Positions 35,801-46,700 of a stretch of 64,000 nt of DNA are shown here, piece after piece. Position 1 is the first letter of the stretch, and every line of letters starts with the position of its first letter. The DNA is from Astropecten irregularis (lineage: Eukaryota; Echinodermata; Asteroidea; Paxillosida; Astropectinidae): positions 1,242,501-1,306,500 of the forward strand of contig OZ020256.1 in the NCBI GenBank assembly GCA_963971285.1, in the 5' to 3' direction. The notes under the pieces are model-generated. The model searched no databases. It was not told the origin of the DNA and worked only from the letters and a program-made list of their open reading frames with translations. Both the position numbers and the translations under genes were made by a program.

Positions 35801-37799
35801 TGATGATACCGCGAGATCGCATAAGGCAACGGCAGATGATCTGTACTATCCCATAGAAGGTGATAGTAGGAGGAACATCGAAGGCAGCGCATCTGGCAGA
35901 TCGTCTCGTATAAATAGCAACGGCAGTAGTAGCAGGACCTCTGGTTCTCTTGCTGACGTGAGTGCTACGTCAGGTGAGGCCATGAGGCGGACGTGGAGTG
36001 ACGAGTCGGGGTCGGATAAAAATGGTGTTCAGGATTTATCGACATTTGCTCCACCTGTCGTCCAGCGCTTGTCACAATCTCCCCCTCAGCCCAAGCCTCG
36101 TAAAGGAGTACCCAGTGCACCTTCTAGTAGCGATGACGAACAGCAAAGACAGCCGAGGAGACACCCTGGCAGGCCCGAAGTAAAGCCGCGAGAAACAACA
36201 GCAGACGAAGTAACAACTCTGACACCAAGAGCCGAGTATGCACTTGCTACAACATCATGGAGGCAAATGCCAATGGAAGATCCTTCCAGAAAAGCTCACG
36301 AGAGTGTCATTTGGGACTCAGGGGATGATAAGAGGAGAGAACCAACAGATCCCAACGGTCGGAATAATAGATACTCAGTCTCCGACAAATCTCGTCATGA
36401 GATTCAAACCATGCTAGACTCGCTGGTTACAGATGATGATGCCTTTGAAATGCCTTCCCATCTCGGAAAGCCTTTTGAAGCACAAGATCCACCACCTCGG
36501 CGTCAAGACGATATGGGTTACATGGGTCAAATGAACAACGATGGTTCCAGAAGCATGACCGTTTTGCCACAGATGCATCCTACAAAATATGACATCGTAG
36601 AGACCTCATTTCAAGACACTCGCCAGGTTTCTGCGTCTGTGCCTCACATTCCCAGGCCATTTGACGACGATGTTGGAAGAAATCACGGGCCAAATCGAGA
36701 CTTCGTTGAACCACTCTTGTCTCTACGCCCACAGCAAGCTGCACCACCAGAGCACGCCGATAAACGTCCCATTCAAAGGCAGGTTGCCGTTCGTGGTGAT
36801 TCACAGGACGACCCAGCTAACCCGAGGAAAGAATACAGACTTGCTGCAGCGTCTTGGGAAAACATGTCATCAGCAAGTGATGAATCACGCAAACGGACAA
36901 AAATGGAGACGTGGGACAATGATCCTGATCCGAGGGGTAAACAGACAGAGTATCCAGGAGCCGTTTTACCACATAGATACGGTGCCGAGCGGGCTCCAGC
37001 GCCATCCGAAGCTTACGATCGTCCCCGTGGACCAAGCGGAAACGGTTTAGTCGTCAGGGCAGACGTTCACGCACCGTTTGTTCACCAACCAGTACCTGGC
37101 GACCCGGAACTAGCAGTTCAGTTGCTGAGCGCTAGTGCGTCAGCTGCCGAGTTGGCGCCGCCACCTCCGAGGCATTGGGGCAATCCTCAGAAGGCTCACA
37201 GCACCATTGGGATCAACCAACCTCCTGTGCGACCAGAACGGCAAACTGTCTTACCTGACGCCGAGGCTGACCTCCCAAGACGTCATCATCGTCAACAGGG
37301 AAGGCCTCAGCGTCCTCCATCTCAAGGATCTAAAACCGGACGACCTCGGTCGCCAGCCACGATCTCCACTTACTCCAGCACACAGTCGCTCCCAGCGAGG
37401 ATACTCCCTCGCTCAGCACCCGATAACGAACTCGAGAGACTGAAGCGTCAAATTGCCACAATCGGCAAACAGCTTGAGATCAAGAATTCCGAACTCAGGA
37501 AGATCCACGTGAAGAATCCCTCGGTCAGGCACCACATACCGATGAGAGGACCTCGCGGGGAGCTGATCAGCCCAGACGGCAGGGTGCTGTCCACGCCGGA
37601 GGCACCCAATAAGGCAGAATTGGAGAAATACAAGAGATTTTTCGAGAAGCTCCCGGAACCACATTTCCGGAGGCTGATGCATGAGATGTTAGAGTACAAG
37701 CACATGGTCAAGCAGAAGGAGGAGGACATAAGGAGACTGAAAACCCAATGCATTGGGATCAGGAAAAGACTTCATCAGCTTTCCAAAGAATCTAGATAA
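23842..37799 (+). CDS. Unrecognised giant disordered protein, about 2574 aa, 2 exons
   Basis: Exon 1 is 23842-23930 (ATG, 29 codons plus 2 bases, donor AAAAG|GTGCGT). Exon 2 is 30164-37799 (acceptor TTTTACAG). Phase 2 is kept, so the codon AGA is completed across the junction. The protein is rich in Ser, Glu, Asp and Pro. Visible blocks: an acidic N terminus; SRSWYS-type TRSWYS at about 282; a proline run (LPSPPPPPSP) near 435-470; two related 80-90-residue repeats at about 556-643 and 678-759, each ending in an SH3-ligand-like PPKP stretch; a serine/acidic stretch near 980-1100; a PKPKPKPKPKPK run near 1700; seven copies of an aromatic SWYEE-like motif between 1655 and 2260; and a coiled-coil C terminus from about 2450 to the end (ELERLKRQIATIGKQLE; HMVKQKEEDIRRLKTQ). 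No enzyme domain or membrane segment is seen. SH3-type ligands and a coiled coil suggest a scaffold, possibly cytoskeletal, which is inference. No family was recognised. Confidence 0.85.
24864..24940 (+). CDS. Alternative first coding exon of the giant-protein gene
   Basis: An ATG is followed by 25 codons (MPLYMPRTRLSPYDEYVFLY, then GLPPI) and two bases, then a consensus donor GTAAGT at 24941. An in-frame TAA lies 18 bases before the ATG, so this is a start rather than an extension. The exon leaves phase 2, the same as exon 1, and can join exon 2 at 30164 to continue KEVLAEEDG. It would replace the acidic 29-residue start by a tyrosine-rich one. Confidence 0.6.
29826..30140 (+). repeat. Tandem duplication of about 156 bp just before the giant exon
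   Basis: The unit TTGCCCAATG...GTTGACAGCTTTT...GACATTTTGTCA-like...AGTGAGG(T/C)T...TTAGAA occurs from about 29826 and again from about 29985. The ten-base word TTGCCCAATG starts at 29851 and 30007. The copies are diverged but colinear. The second runs into the polypyrimidine tract and acceptor of exon 2. Confidence 0.75.
31740..32352 (+). repeat. Two tandem protein repeats inside the giant protein
   Basis: Residues about 556-643 and 678-759 share SPLSP(E/Q)PYISASVKHP, then (Q)(Y/F)PV(L/F)T, then ENIIP or ENVIP, then a PPKP(K/S)F ending. They are separated by about 34 residues with no resemblance. DNA identity is modest, so the duplication is old or under protein-level constraint. Confidence 0.8.
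35037..36866 (+). repeat. SWYEE-type motif repeats inside the giant protein
   Basis: Copies at residues 1655 (YKYSSWYEE), 1728 (YRFTSWYEE), 1777 (YRYCAWYEE), 1823 (YKYSALYEE), about 1874 (HLSRSALYED), 2055 (YALATTSWRQ) and 2254 (YRLAAASWEN). The first four are followed by acidic/proline linkers and, in several, a hydrophobic ending such as FFVLS or YFVLS. Confidence 0.8.
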
Positions 37800-38033
37800 A
37801 GAATTTATTGGACCCAGGAGTAAAATAATACCAAATTGGTCTCCATCATATAGGAAATAGCAATCATTCCATATCGCACTAAATGTTCCCCAATAATTGA
37901 TCGTCATGACAACAATCATGAAGGTAGTCATGCTCCGAGTCCATAATTGACTTCATTTGGAACGAAATGAAAATGGTTATGGATCATGGACTTTCAGCTG
38001 ACTGTACTTTACAGTACCCCATGGGAACCAACC

Positions 38034-38039
38034 AATAAA
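38034..38039 (+). terminator. Candidate poly(A) signal for the giant-protein gene
   Basis: AATAAA lies about 235 bases past the TAA stop at 37799 and is the first canonical hexamer on that strand. Confidence 0.4.
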
Positions 38040-38383
38040 ACGCGTTGATGCACAAAAACAGATAGAAAGTTAGGTATTCAGATAGACCTTATTGCCAACA
38101 GTGGTATTTAGATATAAAATCAAAACACTATCCGCGAAAAGTACATTCGAAATTTCATCACTCACATTTTGTCCGATATTCATCATGAAATGAACAATGT
38201 TGAACTAGTGCATACATGACTGTATGTAAACATGTCTACGCAAATTGGTTTTTTTTTTGCTCGACTTACTGTTCATTCTTTACCATTCCCTAATCACTAC
38301 GAGTTTCAGTCGCAATTTCAAGCTTAGAATGATAGCAATTATTATTGTCATTATTAGCTAAAGGCGGTTGGCATTTTCACCTT

Positions 38384-38623
38384 GGGCCAATTTCATAGAG
38401 CTGCTTAGCACAAAAATTTGCTAAGCATGACATTTCTGTCTTAGTAAATACAGGATTAACAACCAAATTTCCATATGTTGTGTATCACTTGCAATTATTC
38501 TTTGGCTGTTGTTTGCTGACCATGAATATCAAATCGAATTTTCAATGGTGGTTGGTTTTATTGGGCAAGCTATTATTGTGCTAAGCAAATTTTTGTGCTA
38601 AGCAGCTCCATGAAATTGGCCCC
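38384..38623. mobile_element. Hairpin MITE, GGGCCAATTTCAT ends, about 240 bp
   Basis: The left arm GGGCCAATTTCATAGAGCTG runs through CTTAGCACAAAAATTTGCTAAGCA. The right arm mirrors it almost perfectly over about 44 bases, ending GCAGCTCCATGAAATTGGCCCC. There is no coding capacity and no clear target duplication, so the superfamily is unknown. Confidence 0.8.
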
Positions 38624-41200
38624 TTGTGTTTTAAGGGTACACTTATAGAACGACTTATTATTGTGGATAATATTCATATTTTTGTTTGCACGGATAACAT
38701 GTAAAGTGGATTTTCATTAATAGTGACAAGTTATTTTTACTCTAGCTAATTTACATAATTGTTTTTTTACAATGTTTCAATTTACCAGGTGGAATGAAAA
38801 AGAACACGTTGTTTTTATTACGCTGTATGCCGCCAGCAAAAATACAAATTCAGTTCGTTTTATGATTACATTAGAAATGAGATCAATAACTGCCTGGGTA
38901 CGTAAATGTCGCTTCGGAAATAGAATGATGGTTTCAGGAAAACGGTCAAAGTATTTTTCATCTTTTCTTCCAGTTTGAAACTGTTGGAAGACAGAGGCAG
39001 ACACGTTTTGTTTGTGAACTGAATACTTCTGAAATAGGAAATACGAAATTCCTCTAGAGCCTTACTCCCCTAAAATATGAATTTAAGTTTGGTGTCGGTG
39101 ACGGTTCTATATTATTATTATAATTATTATATGTTTTTTTGTGGTGCACGGTTTGTGTTGGCACACAACACAAATAATGGACTCTGAACTTATATGAAGA
39201 TGTGATAAGATTGTTATAATTTTATTTGTCTGCAACCATTGTACCAAGGACAATACTTCAGCCTTGCCATTGCGCCCTTAAACTTTGCTTTAATAATCAC
39301 ACTGCCATATTAATGTACATGTATCTAGAAATTGGTTAGTCTGGTTCCCTGCCCAAAGGTTCCCTGACGTCTCTTATTACAAATCTTCGAACTGACAGGG
39401 AATAGTCGGAAATTCTTGGTCTGTGAACAAGACTGGTGTATTTTCTATTGTCAACATGAATATGTTTCTTTACTATTGTCAACAATGAGAACTATAAAGC
39501 GGAATGTCACTTAAGGCAATTTACATGCATTAGACGTTTCTGCTCCTGCGAGACCATGCGGGGAAATGTTTTCATTTTGAATTTGTGAATATCAAAGGTT
39601 AGATTCCTTGGAACATAATTATTACATGTACATTGGGTGCATTCGTTGAGCTCCCCCGGGTCGACACCAGTCAACCTCGTCCCCATCCTCTCGCTTGTTT
39701 TGTGCAGTAAAACACGACCATTCCCAGTAAGGGCTGACCCGTGTTAGCTAAACGAATGCACCCAGTGCCTCGTGTGACATTGACCTATTGCTAAAACGTA
39801 TCCACTATTTTGTACACTGGAATAACCATTGTTATGCAGATCTTGATAGGATAGGCATGCTAAACACCCCGCCCCCTTTTGGGGAGTGGGATTTTTCAAG
39901 CAATAGGACATCTTTCTGAAAGCTTAAATGGGTTACATTCGTATGAAGTGCTTGTGCCATACAGATCTTTCAATTTAGATAATTTTGCAGAGAACGTATT
40001 TGTATAAGATTTCCATTTCCAAATATGTAGAGAGTTTGTATGTTTTCTCCCAAATCTCGTAAATTTTAGTATAACAAATATATTTTTCAACGAATTTCTA
40101 GCTTACGTAAAATCGGTGGACAGAATTACTTCCTTCTTAAGAAAGATTTTAAAAAGGGGAAAAATCGCTGAACTTATTTTGTAACAAATCACAGTGTGAA
40201 TTTTTCCTTGTGTATATATGGGATGTGTATATGCGGCTGTTATTTTTGAAATTGTAAAAATCTGATTCATGCAAACTGCGAAAACTTGTTAATATAATCA
40301 ATAATTAATTAGAAAAACCACATAACAAGTGAATTGCTAGTATATTCAAAGCATAACAATATCATACATTTCTTGAAATAATTCTTTAGCAATTACTTTT
40401 AAAGGTTTAAAGTGGGTTTCCTGGAGAGTTCAAGAAGTAAGTTCAGTTTTATACCTTTCTATACATCATTTCTACACGTTTAGGTAAACACTCGAAGAAC
40501 ATTGCATCTATTTCTTCCATTCATATTACAGATTTTAATAAGTTTTTGGTTAATGTAGAACCTTGTATCCTATAGGATAGAAAGTCAATATCAGTACTAG
40601 CCTGTATACTGCATCTACATTTTAACTTTCACATTGACGAAATACCAACAATCTTTGTTGAGACAAATTCAGTTTGAAAAAATAATCTGATTAATCAACT
40701 TTAACCAAGAACGAATCTTAGTACGTCTTTACCAGAGTTTGAAGCTTTTACGCAGAATTTTGTTAAAATCAAAGAATACAATCATGAGAGATATCAGAAT
40801 AATCTAGTATACAGTTCTATTCAGGTGACGTTGATTTGTTATGAAATAAAACACAAATTCGTGCATCTGAGAAAGTCAGTCTGTATTACATGTTCTCTAC
40901 TTTCACTTAACCTACACTCTAACAACAAAAGTTAATAATGATTATAATGATAATACCTAAGCATCATGTATCATGCACGTGACTGTCAACTTGAAAGAGA
41001 CACGTCCACGGTGCACATTATGTTCCTTGCTATCTGAGCCCTTCGACCATCGTAGATTCTGGTGAGTATTCCTGGATTGGTGGAAGTAAGAGCAAAGTGT
41101 CTTGCTTAAGGACACAGTCATGTGGCTGTTTTCCACAACGTAATGGAATTCGACTCAACCGACTACATGTACTCAGCCTGAGTGTCGGTATTCCCACATG

Positions 41201-41206
41201 TTTATT
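41201..41206 (-). terminator. Candidate poly(A) signal for the C2CD6-like gene
   Basis: TTTATT on the plus strand is AATAAA on the minus strand, about 245 bases past the stop at 41447. Confidence 0.35.
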
Positions 41207-41446
41207 CATTCCTGGACATGTTCGTTTTGAATATTTAAAACTTTGAAAATAAAGTGGGGACGCCCAACTCTGCCGCTCTCTGTTGGCATTGTGGCGATTG
41301 ATACTCTGCTGTAAACAAATTCACGAATGATTCCATATACCGGCCGAGTTAAAGTCAAGGCAAAGATCATATAGCAATGCTCCACTAAATGAGCTACACA
41401 GAGAGTTTAAATTCAGGTATTCATCTTTGCGAGAATATTACTCTGA

Positions 41447-43319
41447 CTATTTGTCTTGTCTTGCCATTCTACTCCTGAACCTTGACATGGAAAATGAGCG
41501 CTCTCTTGGGAGCTGCGAGGCAGGCTCTTGCCGATCCTCGGCAACTACAACGGGCGTCGGCAACTGGTTAGCAGGCCGGCTGCGAGTTATCCTCCAAGCC
41601 GATAGTCGATTAGCAAACGACCGGACCAAGATGCCAGGAAGCTCGGCTAATGTGCTCCGTCTCCTCTTCTCATTCGCCGGAGGGTGGGCGCCCGGATCAC
41701 CGCTGGTACTCGCGACTGTACGAGTGATGTCTGTATCACTGCCGATGGAGTCCTCTTCGGCGATCTCCTCGCCGATGCTGAGAAGGGATGGTTGCATACG
41801 GCGTGCCGGAGCTCTGCCAACCAGTCCCGGTGCGTTCCTCAGCATGGATGACATTAGCTCACTCAGGTCAGTGGCAGACTCGGCGTAGTCGCTGTCCGTA
41901 CCGTATGCTTCAGCATTTATCGGTGCCTGATCATCGGTCCCGGCCTCTGCGGTGGATGGGCCGGCGGCTTCTCCGTCTTTCCCCGCGGCGTCCCGGTCCG
42001 TCTCGATGGCGTGATGGTCGTGGATGTGGCGAAGGATGAGCTTTTCCAGGAACTTCTTCCTCTGCACGCGGCTTCCCTGCTGGGCAAAATCCGTCTGTAT
42101 CCTGTGCAGCCTCTTCCTCATCGTGCGGGTCAGAATGATGGGCTCCAGCAGGTCGAGTCCGGTGAAAACATCCTGGGTGCTGCTCGGGACGGTAAGGTCC
42201 CCGGCAGAGGGCCTCATATCCGTCTTGACGGCAAAGTTGATGAACTCGGGGTGGCCAATTGGCATCGGCATCATCACGTGACCGGCGTTCCCTTGACACC
42301 TGCTCTCTGGCGGTTGCTCGCGGAGGAGCAGAGAATGACCAACTATGTCTGAGATGCTCCTCTGTCTGTTCTGGAGCTGGTGACAACAGCCGTAGCCGAA
42401 AATGCCGTAGGTGAAGCACATTTCCAGGTCTACTGTGGCTATGGTCTGGTGTCTGTATTTGAGATCGTGGGTCCCTGCAACGAACAGGTTTTTGATGATG
42501 TCAAACAGGTGCATTTCGTGGTGACCGACAATCCTATGCACGTGGGGACTCTCGACAATCGCCAAATCCAAACGAACCTGAGAGAAAAATTATGGCAAAA
42601 CCTAAATAAGAAGAATCATCAAAATGAATAGCTTTTAAAAAATGATAGGCCTAGGCCTATACTGTAAATCACATTTTTGTAACGCCATGACAAGTTGGCC
42701 TTGATCATGCCATTTCCTGAAATTTGATAATGATAGCAAAATAATACTTGGGTCATAACCTCTTCCGGTGATAAACGCCAGTTGTTAAAAAAAATGCCTA
42801 GGCCTATGTGTAAAACCCAATTCAAACTACAGTATGTGCGAATGCTTTGTGCGAAATAATTATTGTTCGCAAACTTTTTACTTTTGCTTCGCAAATCGCA
42901 ATTCTCATGAACGATTTAACACTGAAATAAAGACACTTTTAGAATACATGTATCTAAGGGCTAAACAAGCTAAGTAAGGTCTAGCCTACATAAATTTAAT
43001 CAACTTTGAATAGGCCTAGTTTGATTCTCACCTCATTTGAAGGATCAGAACGTTTCCTGGGCACTCTAAGTGAGAAGTGCTTCAGATCATCTACCACAAC
43101 CTTGGAGGCCTTTTCAACCATGACGGTCTGTGTGCTTTTGACGAAAGACCCAACCTTTATCCGAACGTACAGCTCCGGGTCCGGTTCGGCAATGTGGCTC
43201 TCGTCTATGAACTTTACCAGCTTGACGTGGACGCTCAAGACGCCGCTGGGAGGCGCGGTGGCATATGCGACCGAACTGTCCTCATCAACGATGATATCCA
43301 GACTTTCATCACTAGACAT
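41447..43319 (-). CDS. C2CD6: C2CD6/CATSPERT-like C2-domain protein, complete, 2 exons
   Basis: Exon 1 is 43032-43319 (ATG, 96 codons, donor GAG|GTGAGA). Exon 2 is 41447-42577 (acceptor TTTCTCTCAG). Phase 0; 472 residues in total. A C2-like beta-sandwich runs from about residue 25 to 175: GVLSVHVKLVKFIDES, LYVRIKVGSFVKSTQTV, then LKHFSLRVPRKR, VRLDLAIVE and VGHHEMHLFDIIKNL. It is followed by the signature VDLEMCFTYGIFGYGCCHQL. As I recall the human protein, it has the parallel strings KYFSVQVPRR, IHLYEVIQK and FSYGNFGYGFSHQL in the same order. C2CD6 (CatSper tau) directs the CatSper Ca2+ channel complex to the sperm flagellum in mice; a sperm role here is inferred from that. Residues after about 250 are basic, then acidic and disordered. 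The protein seems shorter than the human one. It lies head-to-head with the gene starting at 43754. Confidence 0.75.
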
Positions 43320-43753
43320 GTTGACCGATAGGTAGGCCTAATAACTGAGGGCTTTGCTTTTGTATGCACAAATTTCCCACGAGAATTGCGAATATTTGCC
43401 AACTTTTAAAAGCCCCGATTGAAGTACAAGCCGACGCGTGTGATACGCATGTGGTTTTAAACTCTGCGTGTCATTCGAGCGCGCTGGTGTGCGCTTGCGT
43501 ATTGACGCGTACGCACTTCGACACTTTCAAAGATTTATGATGTCATTTCGTTGTTACGCGCGTTGCTACGATTTTCTATTGTGTTGTTTGACGCTGCGCT
43601 TTGTTTCCAAAACAGAAACTGTAGGTTTAAATCAAAATCTCTAACAAGTTGTCACTTCACTGAGCGAGCTGAGTGGAGCAAACTCTCTTGTTGAATAACT
43701 TTGGAAATGAGTAAATTGGAAAATTGTCACGTTGATGAGCAACACGAAGTGCG
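43320..43753. promoter_or_regulatory. Likely bidirectional promoter
   Basis: Only 434 bp separate the start codons of two divergent genes. The central part (about 43430-43560) is CpG-rich against the surrounding AT-rich DNA, with repeated ACGCG/CGCGT and GTGCGC words and no obvious TATA box. This is the usual look of a shared CpG-type promoter; transcription starts are not visible from sequence. Confidence 0.5.
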
Positions 43754-43763
43754 ATGGACTTAA
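43707..43763 (+). other. Upstream ORF overlapping the start of the 1141-aa gene
   Basis: ATG at 43707 opens an 18-codon frame (MSKLENCHVDEQHEVRWT) whose TAA at 43763 overlaps the main ATG at 43754 in another frame. A second upstream ATG at 43735 runs out of frame through the exon 1 donor. Their effect depends on where transcription starts. Confidence 0.4.
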
Positions 43764-46700
43764 AACAAGGTAAGCGTGTTTAAAATAAGTAGGGGCCTAC
43801 GTTTTCTAATGAGCAGAAACAATGTTAAACGTTTTGTCTCCGCGTGAAAAAATGGCAAACCATTGCCATTTGAACTGCTGTCATTTTTCGTACATGTTGA
43901 AGTTTTGGTTAAGTAGGCCTACAACCGAGTTGGCACTGTCAGTGCGTGCCTTATAAAATTGTAATTCACATAGGCCTATACATTAGGCTATTTATCAAAC
44001 TCTGCTGAAATGAATTCACCTAACTTTTCCTTGAGTATAAAGTTATGAAAAGTTTACATTCACTTGCCGATTTGCACCGCAGCAGCCAACTCTGAAAAGG
44101 ACGAGATACAAAGTTCTTCGTCGCAACCAAACATTAAACTCGAAGGCATAGACCTACAAATGGAAGGTACTTGTAGTGAGACAACCCCAGCCCTGAATGC
44201 CCTGCTCTTGTTACAAGCAGCGGCATCGCTGAGCAAACTAGACGCCGCAATCTCCCAAAATCCCATCACATGCGGCCCAGACTCAGAAACCAAGGCAGGA
44301 TGTTTGCCTTGTACGCCGCTTCCAGTTGATGAGGACGGTAAAACGTCGATCCCTGTGAAGTCCTCGGATTCTGATTCTGAAGGAGAAGCGAGATCATTTA
44401 GCCAATCGAGTTTCCCGGAGTCCGTCTTTGAGAGCATGCTGCCCAAACAAAATGCGACCGGCAGCTTGGAAGTAACTATTTCAACCACTGGAGGTCTAGC
44501 GCCTTGCGATGGCAGTAGACCGTGTTTGTCAGTGTCGAGAAATTTCAGCTCCTGCGCCAGAACTTCACCATGTAATAAGACGTCAAAGAAAAAAGATGAT
44601 TCTTCCGAAGTGACTGTGAAGTTCCCACGAGACCAGCAGACGGGCGTGGGCAATGCGCAGTGCAGTACAGACACGCCGTGCAGCAAGAAAAGAACAGCAT
44701 TCGCCACAACTGAAACAATCAAGTCGCCAAAGATCTTTCCCTTGACAAATTCAAGAATGGGAATTGACGGTAATGGGAGCGTCACGACTAGAACGAGCAC
44801 GAAACCATGGCTTTTGTCGCCACCAGTTTACCGTCTTGCAGGTGAAGGAGAAGCGCATACAAGAGTTGTGTCTTCGTCAAACGGTGGGAAGTTTCGGAGC
44901 CAAGACGACACTGCAGGGGCTAAGGAAAGCTACATGCTATCCCACAACAAGCTAACTAGTCCTCAAAGGAGAACAGATACTTCAGGTTCATCCCTGCGAA
45001 GTGGACCGTGTTCACGGAATATTTACAGCTCACCAGCGAAGATCACAACACCGAGAAAGAGAGCGATGGCATGCACAGTGCCGGCGGTTAGATACTTCAC
45101 CGTCAGACAACAACTTATCCAGTCACGATCACCGGCGTCGGAATTCCAGAGAAAAAAGTGAGCATCAGTATTGCGATTCTGTAATTAACATTTCAAGTCA
45201 TACAGTCATTATTGTCATAGTCATTATAAGCACGATTGCCAAAAATCGGCAAATTGGACAAACAAATGTTTTGCTATTTTCTTTTTTTCAGTTGCCAGGC
45301 AAGTTTGATAAGACGAACGGTGTCTGAGCCAAACACGCACCAAACTGATGTACGGGTGAGTTTGAAGGACGTGACCTCAAAAGAGAAAACAGTCCCTACG
45401 GGACAAAGTGGCTTCATCATCCAAACTCTCAGTGCTCCTAGATTTGAACAAGTAGGTCCGGGAGTCAACCTCATGCACCATAACACACAGGGAACGAGGA
45501 TTCAGATTGGAAACAAAATATATTCCGTGGTGTCCAGTCCGAAAACTGGGGGATATTCTCCATTCCAGTTGGTGTGGAAGTCACCTCTCAAATCAGCCGT
45601 TACCATACCCTGTTTGAACCGCTCGCCGTTGAGCGGCATGGCTCACACTCCGACCTCAGTGCCGCAGAGCGACGCTCGCCGCCCGCCGGCAATCAAGCAA
45701 ACGGCACCCTCTCAGTCTGATGCGGGAATCAACCCAACGCTGTCTAAGATGATGAAGCACTTTAACTTCTCCATGATGAATCTCGGCCGATTCATCGACG
45801 ACCGCTTCCTCTGGAAACTTTTATCGAGCGATCCCGGCGACGTTGACGACCTGTTCGAAGACGTGGTGAGGAGCGACAGGGTGTGGCAAAACCCAGTACC
45901 TAACTGGCTGGTGGAATTCACACTCGAAGCAAGCGCACGGAAGAAGAGAAGACAAGTGAAGGGTGAGCTGTCTCAGGACGGACTTCAAGGAGGTACACCA
46001 GACAGACAGAGTGCTCTGACGGCCTACACACCAAAGCAAGATGACCAGCATGACAACATCAAGTGTGGATTGCTAGATCATAGCAGAGATGACAGGAGTG
46101 TGGCGGTTGCTTCGGGAGGCCTTGTGGCTCATCAATCACCGCCACATGAGACTCGAAATTTCAAAGATTCTTCTTCCTCATTTTCAAACATGCCTGGGGC
46201 ACAAGATCCAAATGTTCCACAGGATAAAACTTCCGAGGCTAACCAATCTACAACCCCAAGAGATTCTCAAAGCCAAAGAAACTTGCCGACTTGTGAAACA
46301 GGAGGGGAACTTGATTTGGGATGCCTTAATTCCATTCCAGATTGGGAAATGTGGAACCTCGTCTGCAGTCTCTTTCCACCTTGGAAGAGAACCGCCACGT
46401 TCATTGGTGCTGGCGATGTAGAGGAATTCTTCCAGAAATCTTTGGATGAGGAGAAAATAATTTCACCATCTCAAAAAGACGATGAAAAACACCAAGGACA
46501 AGGCACAACATCCCGGAGAGTGAAACGGGTAGACTTTAAAACTTCAAAGGTGAAGACAACAGCAGGCGGGGAGGATGGTGAAGAACGGCACCAGCTGACA
46601 ACAAACACGAAGAGAAAGAGAAACAATTGTCGAAAAAGAAAGAAATATTCTGGAGAGAAGCAGTCACAAGAAAAGAGCAGGAGGAAAACAAACCTTGCCA

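Larger units (their letters stand above)
37800..41446. other. Convergent intergenic region and 3' UTRs
   Basis: This gap lies between the stop of the giant-protein gene (plus) and the stop of the C2CD6-like gene (minus). It holds the 3' UTRs with candidate signals at 38034 and 41201, and a 240-bp hairpin MITE. The rest (38650-41150) is AT-rich with no supportable gene. Confidence 0.5.
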
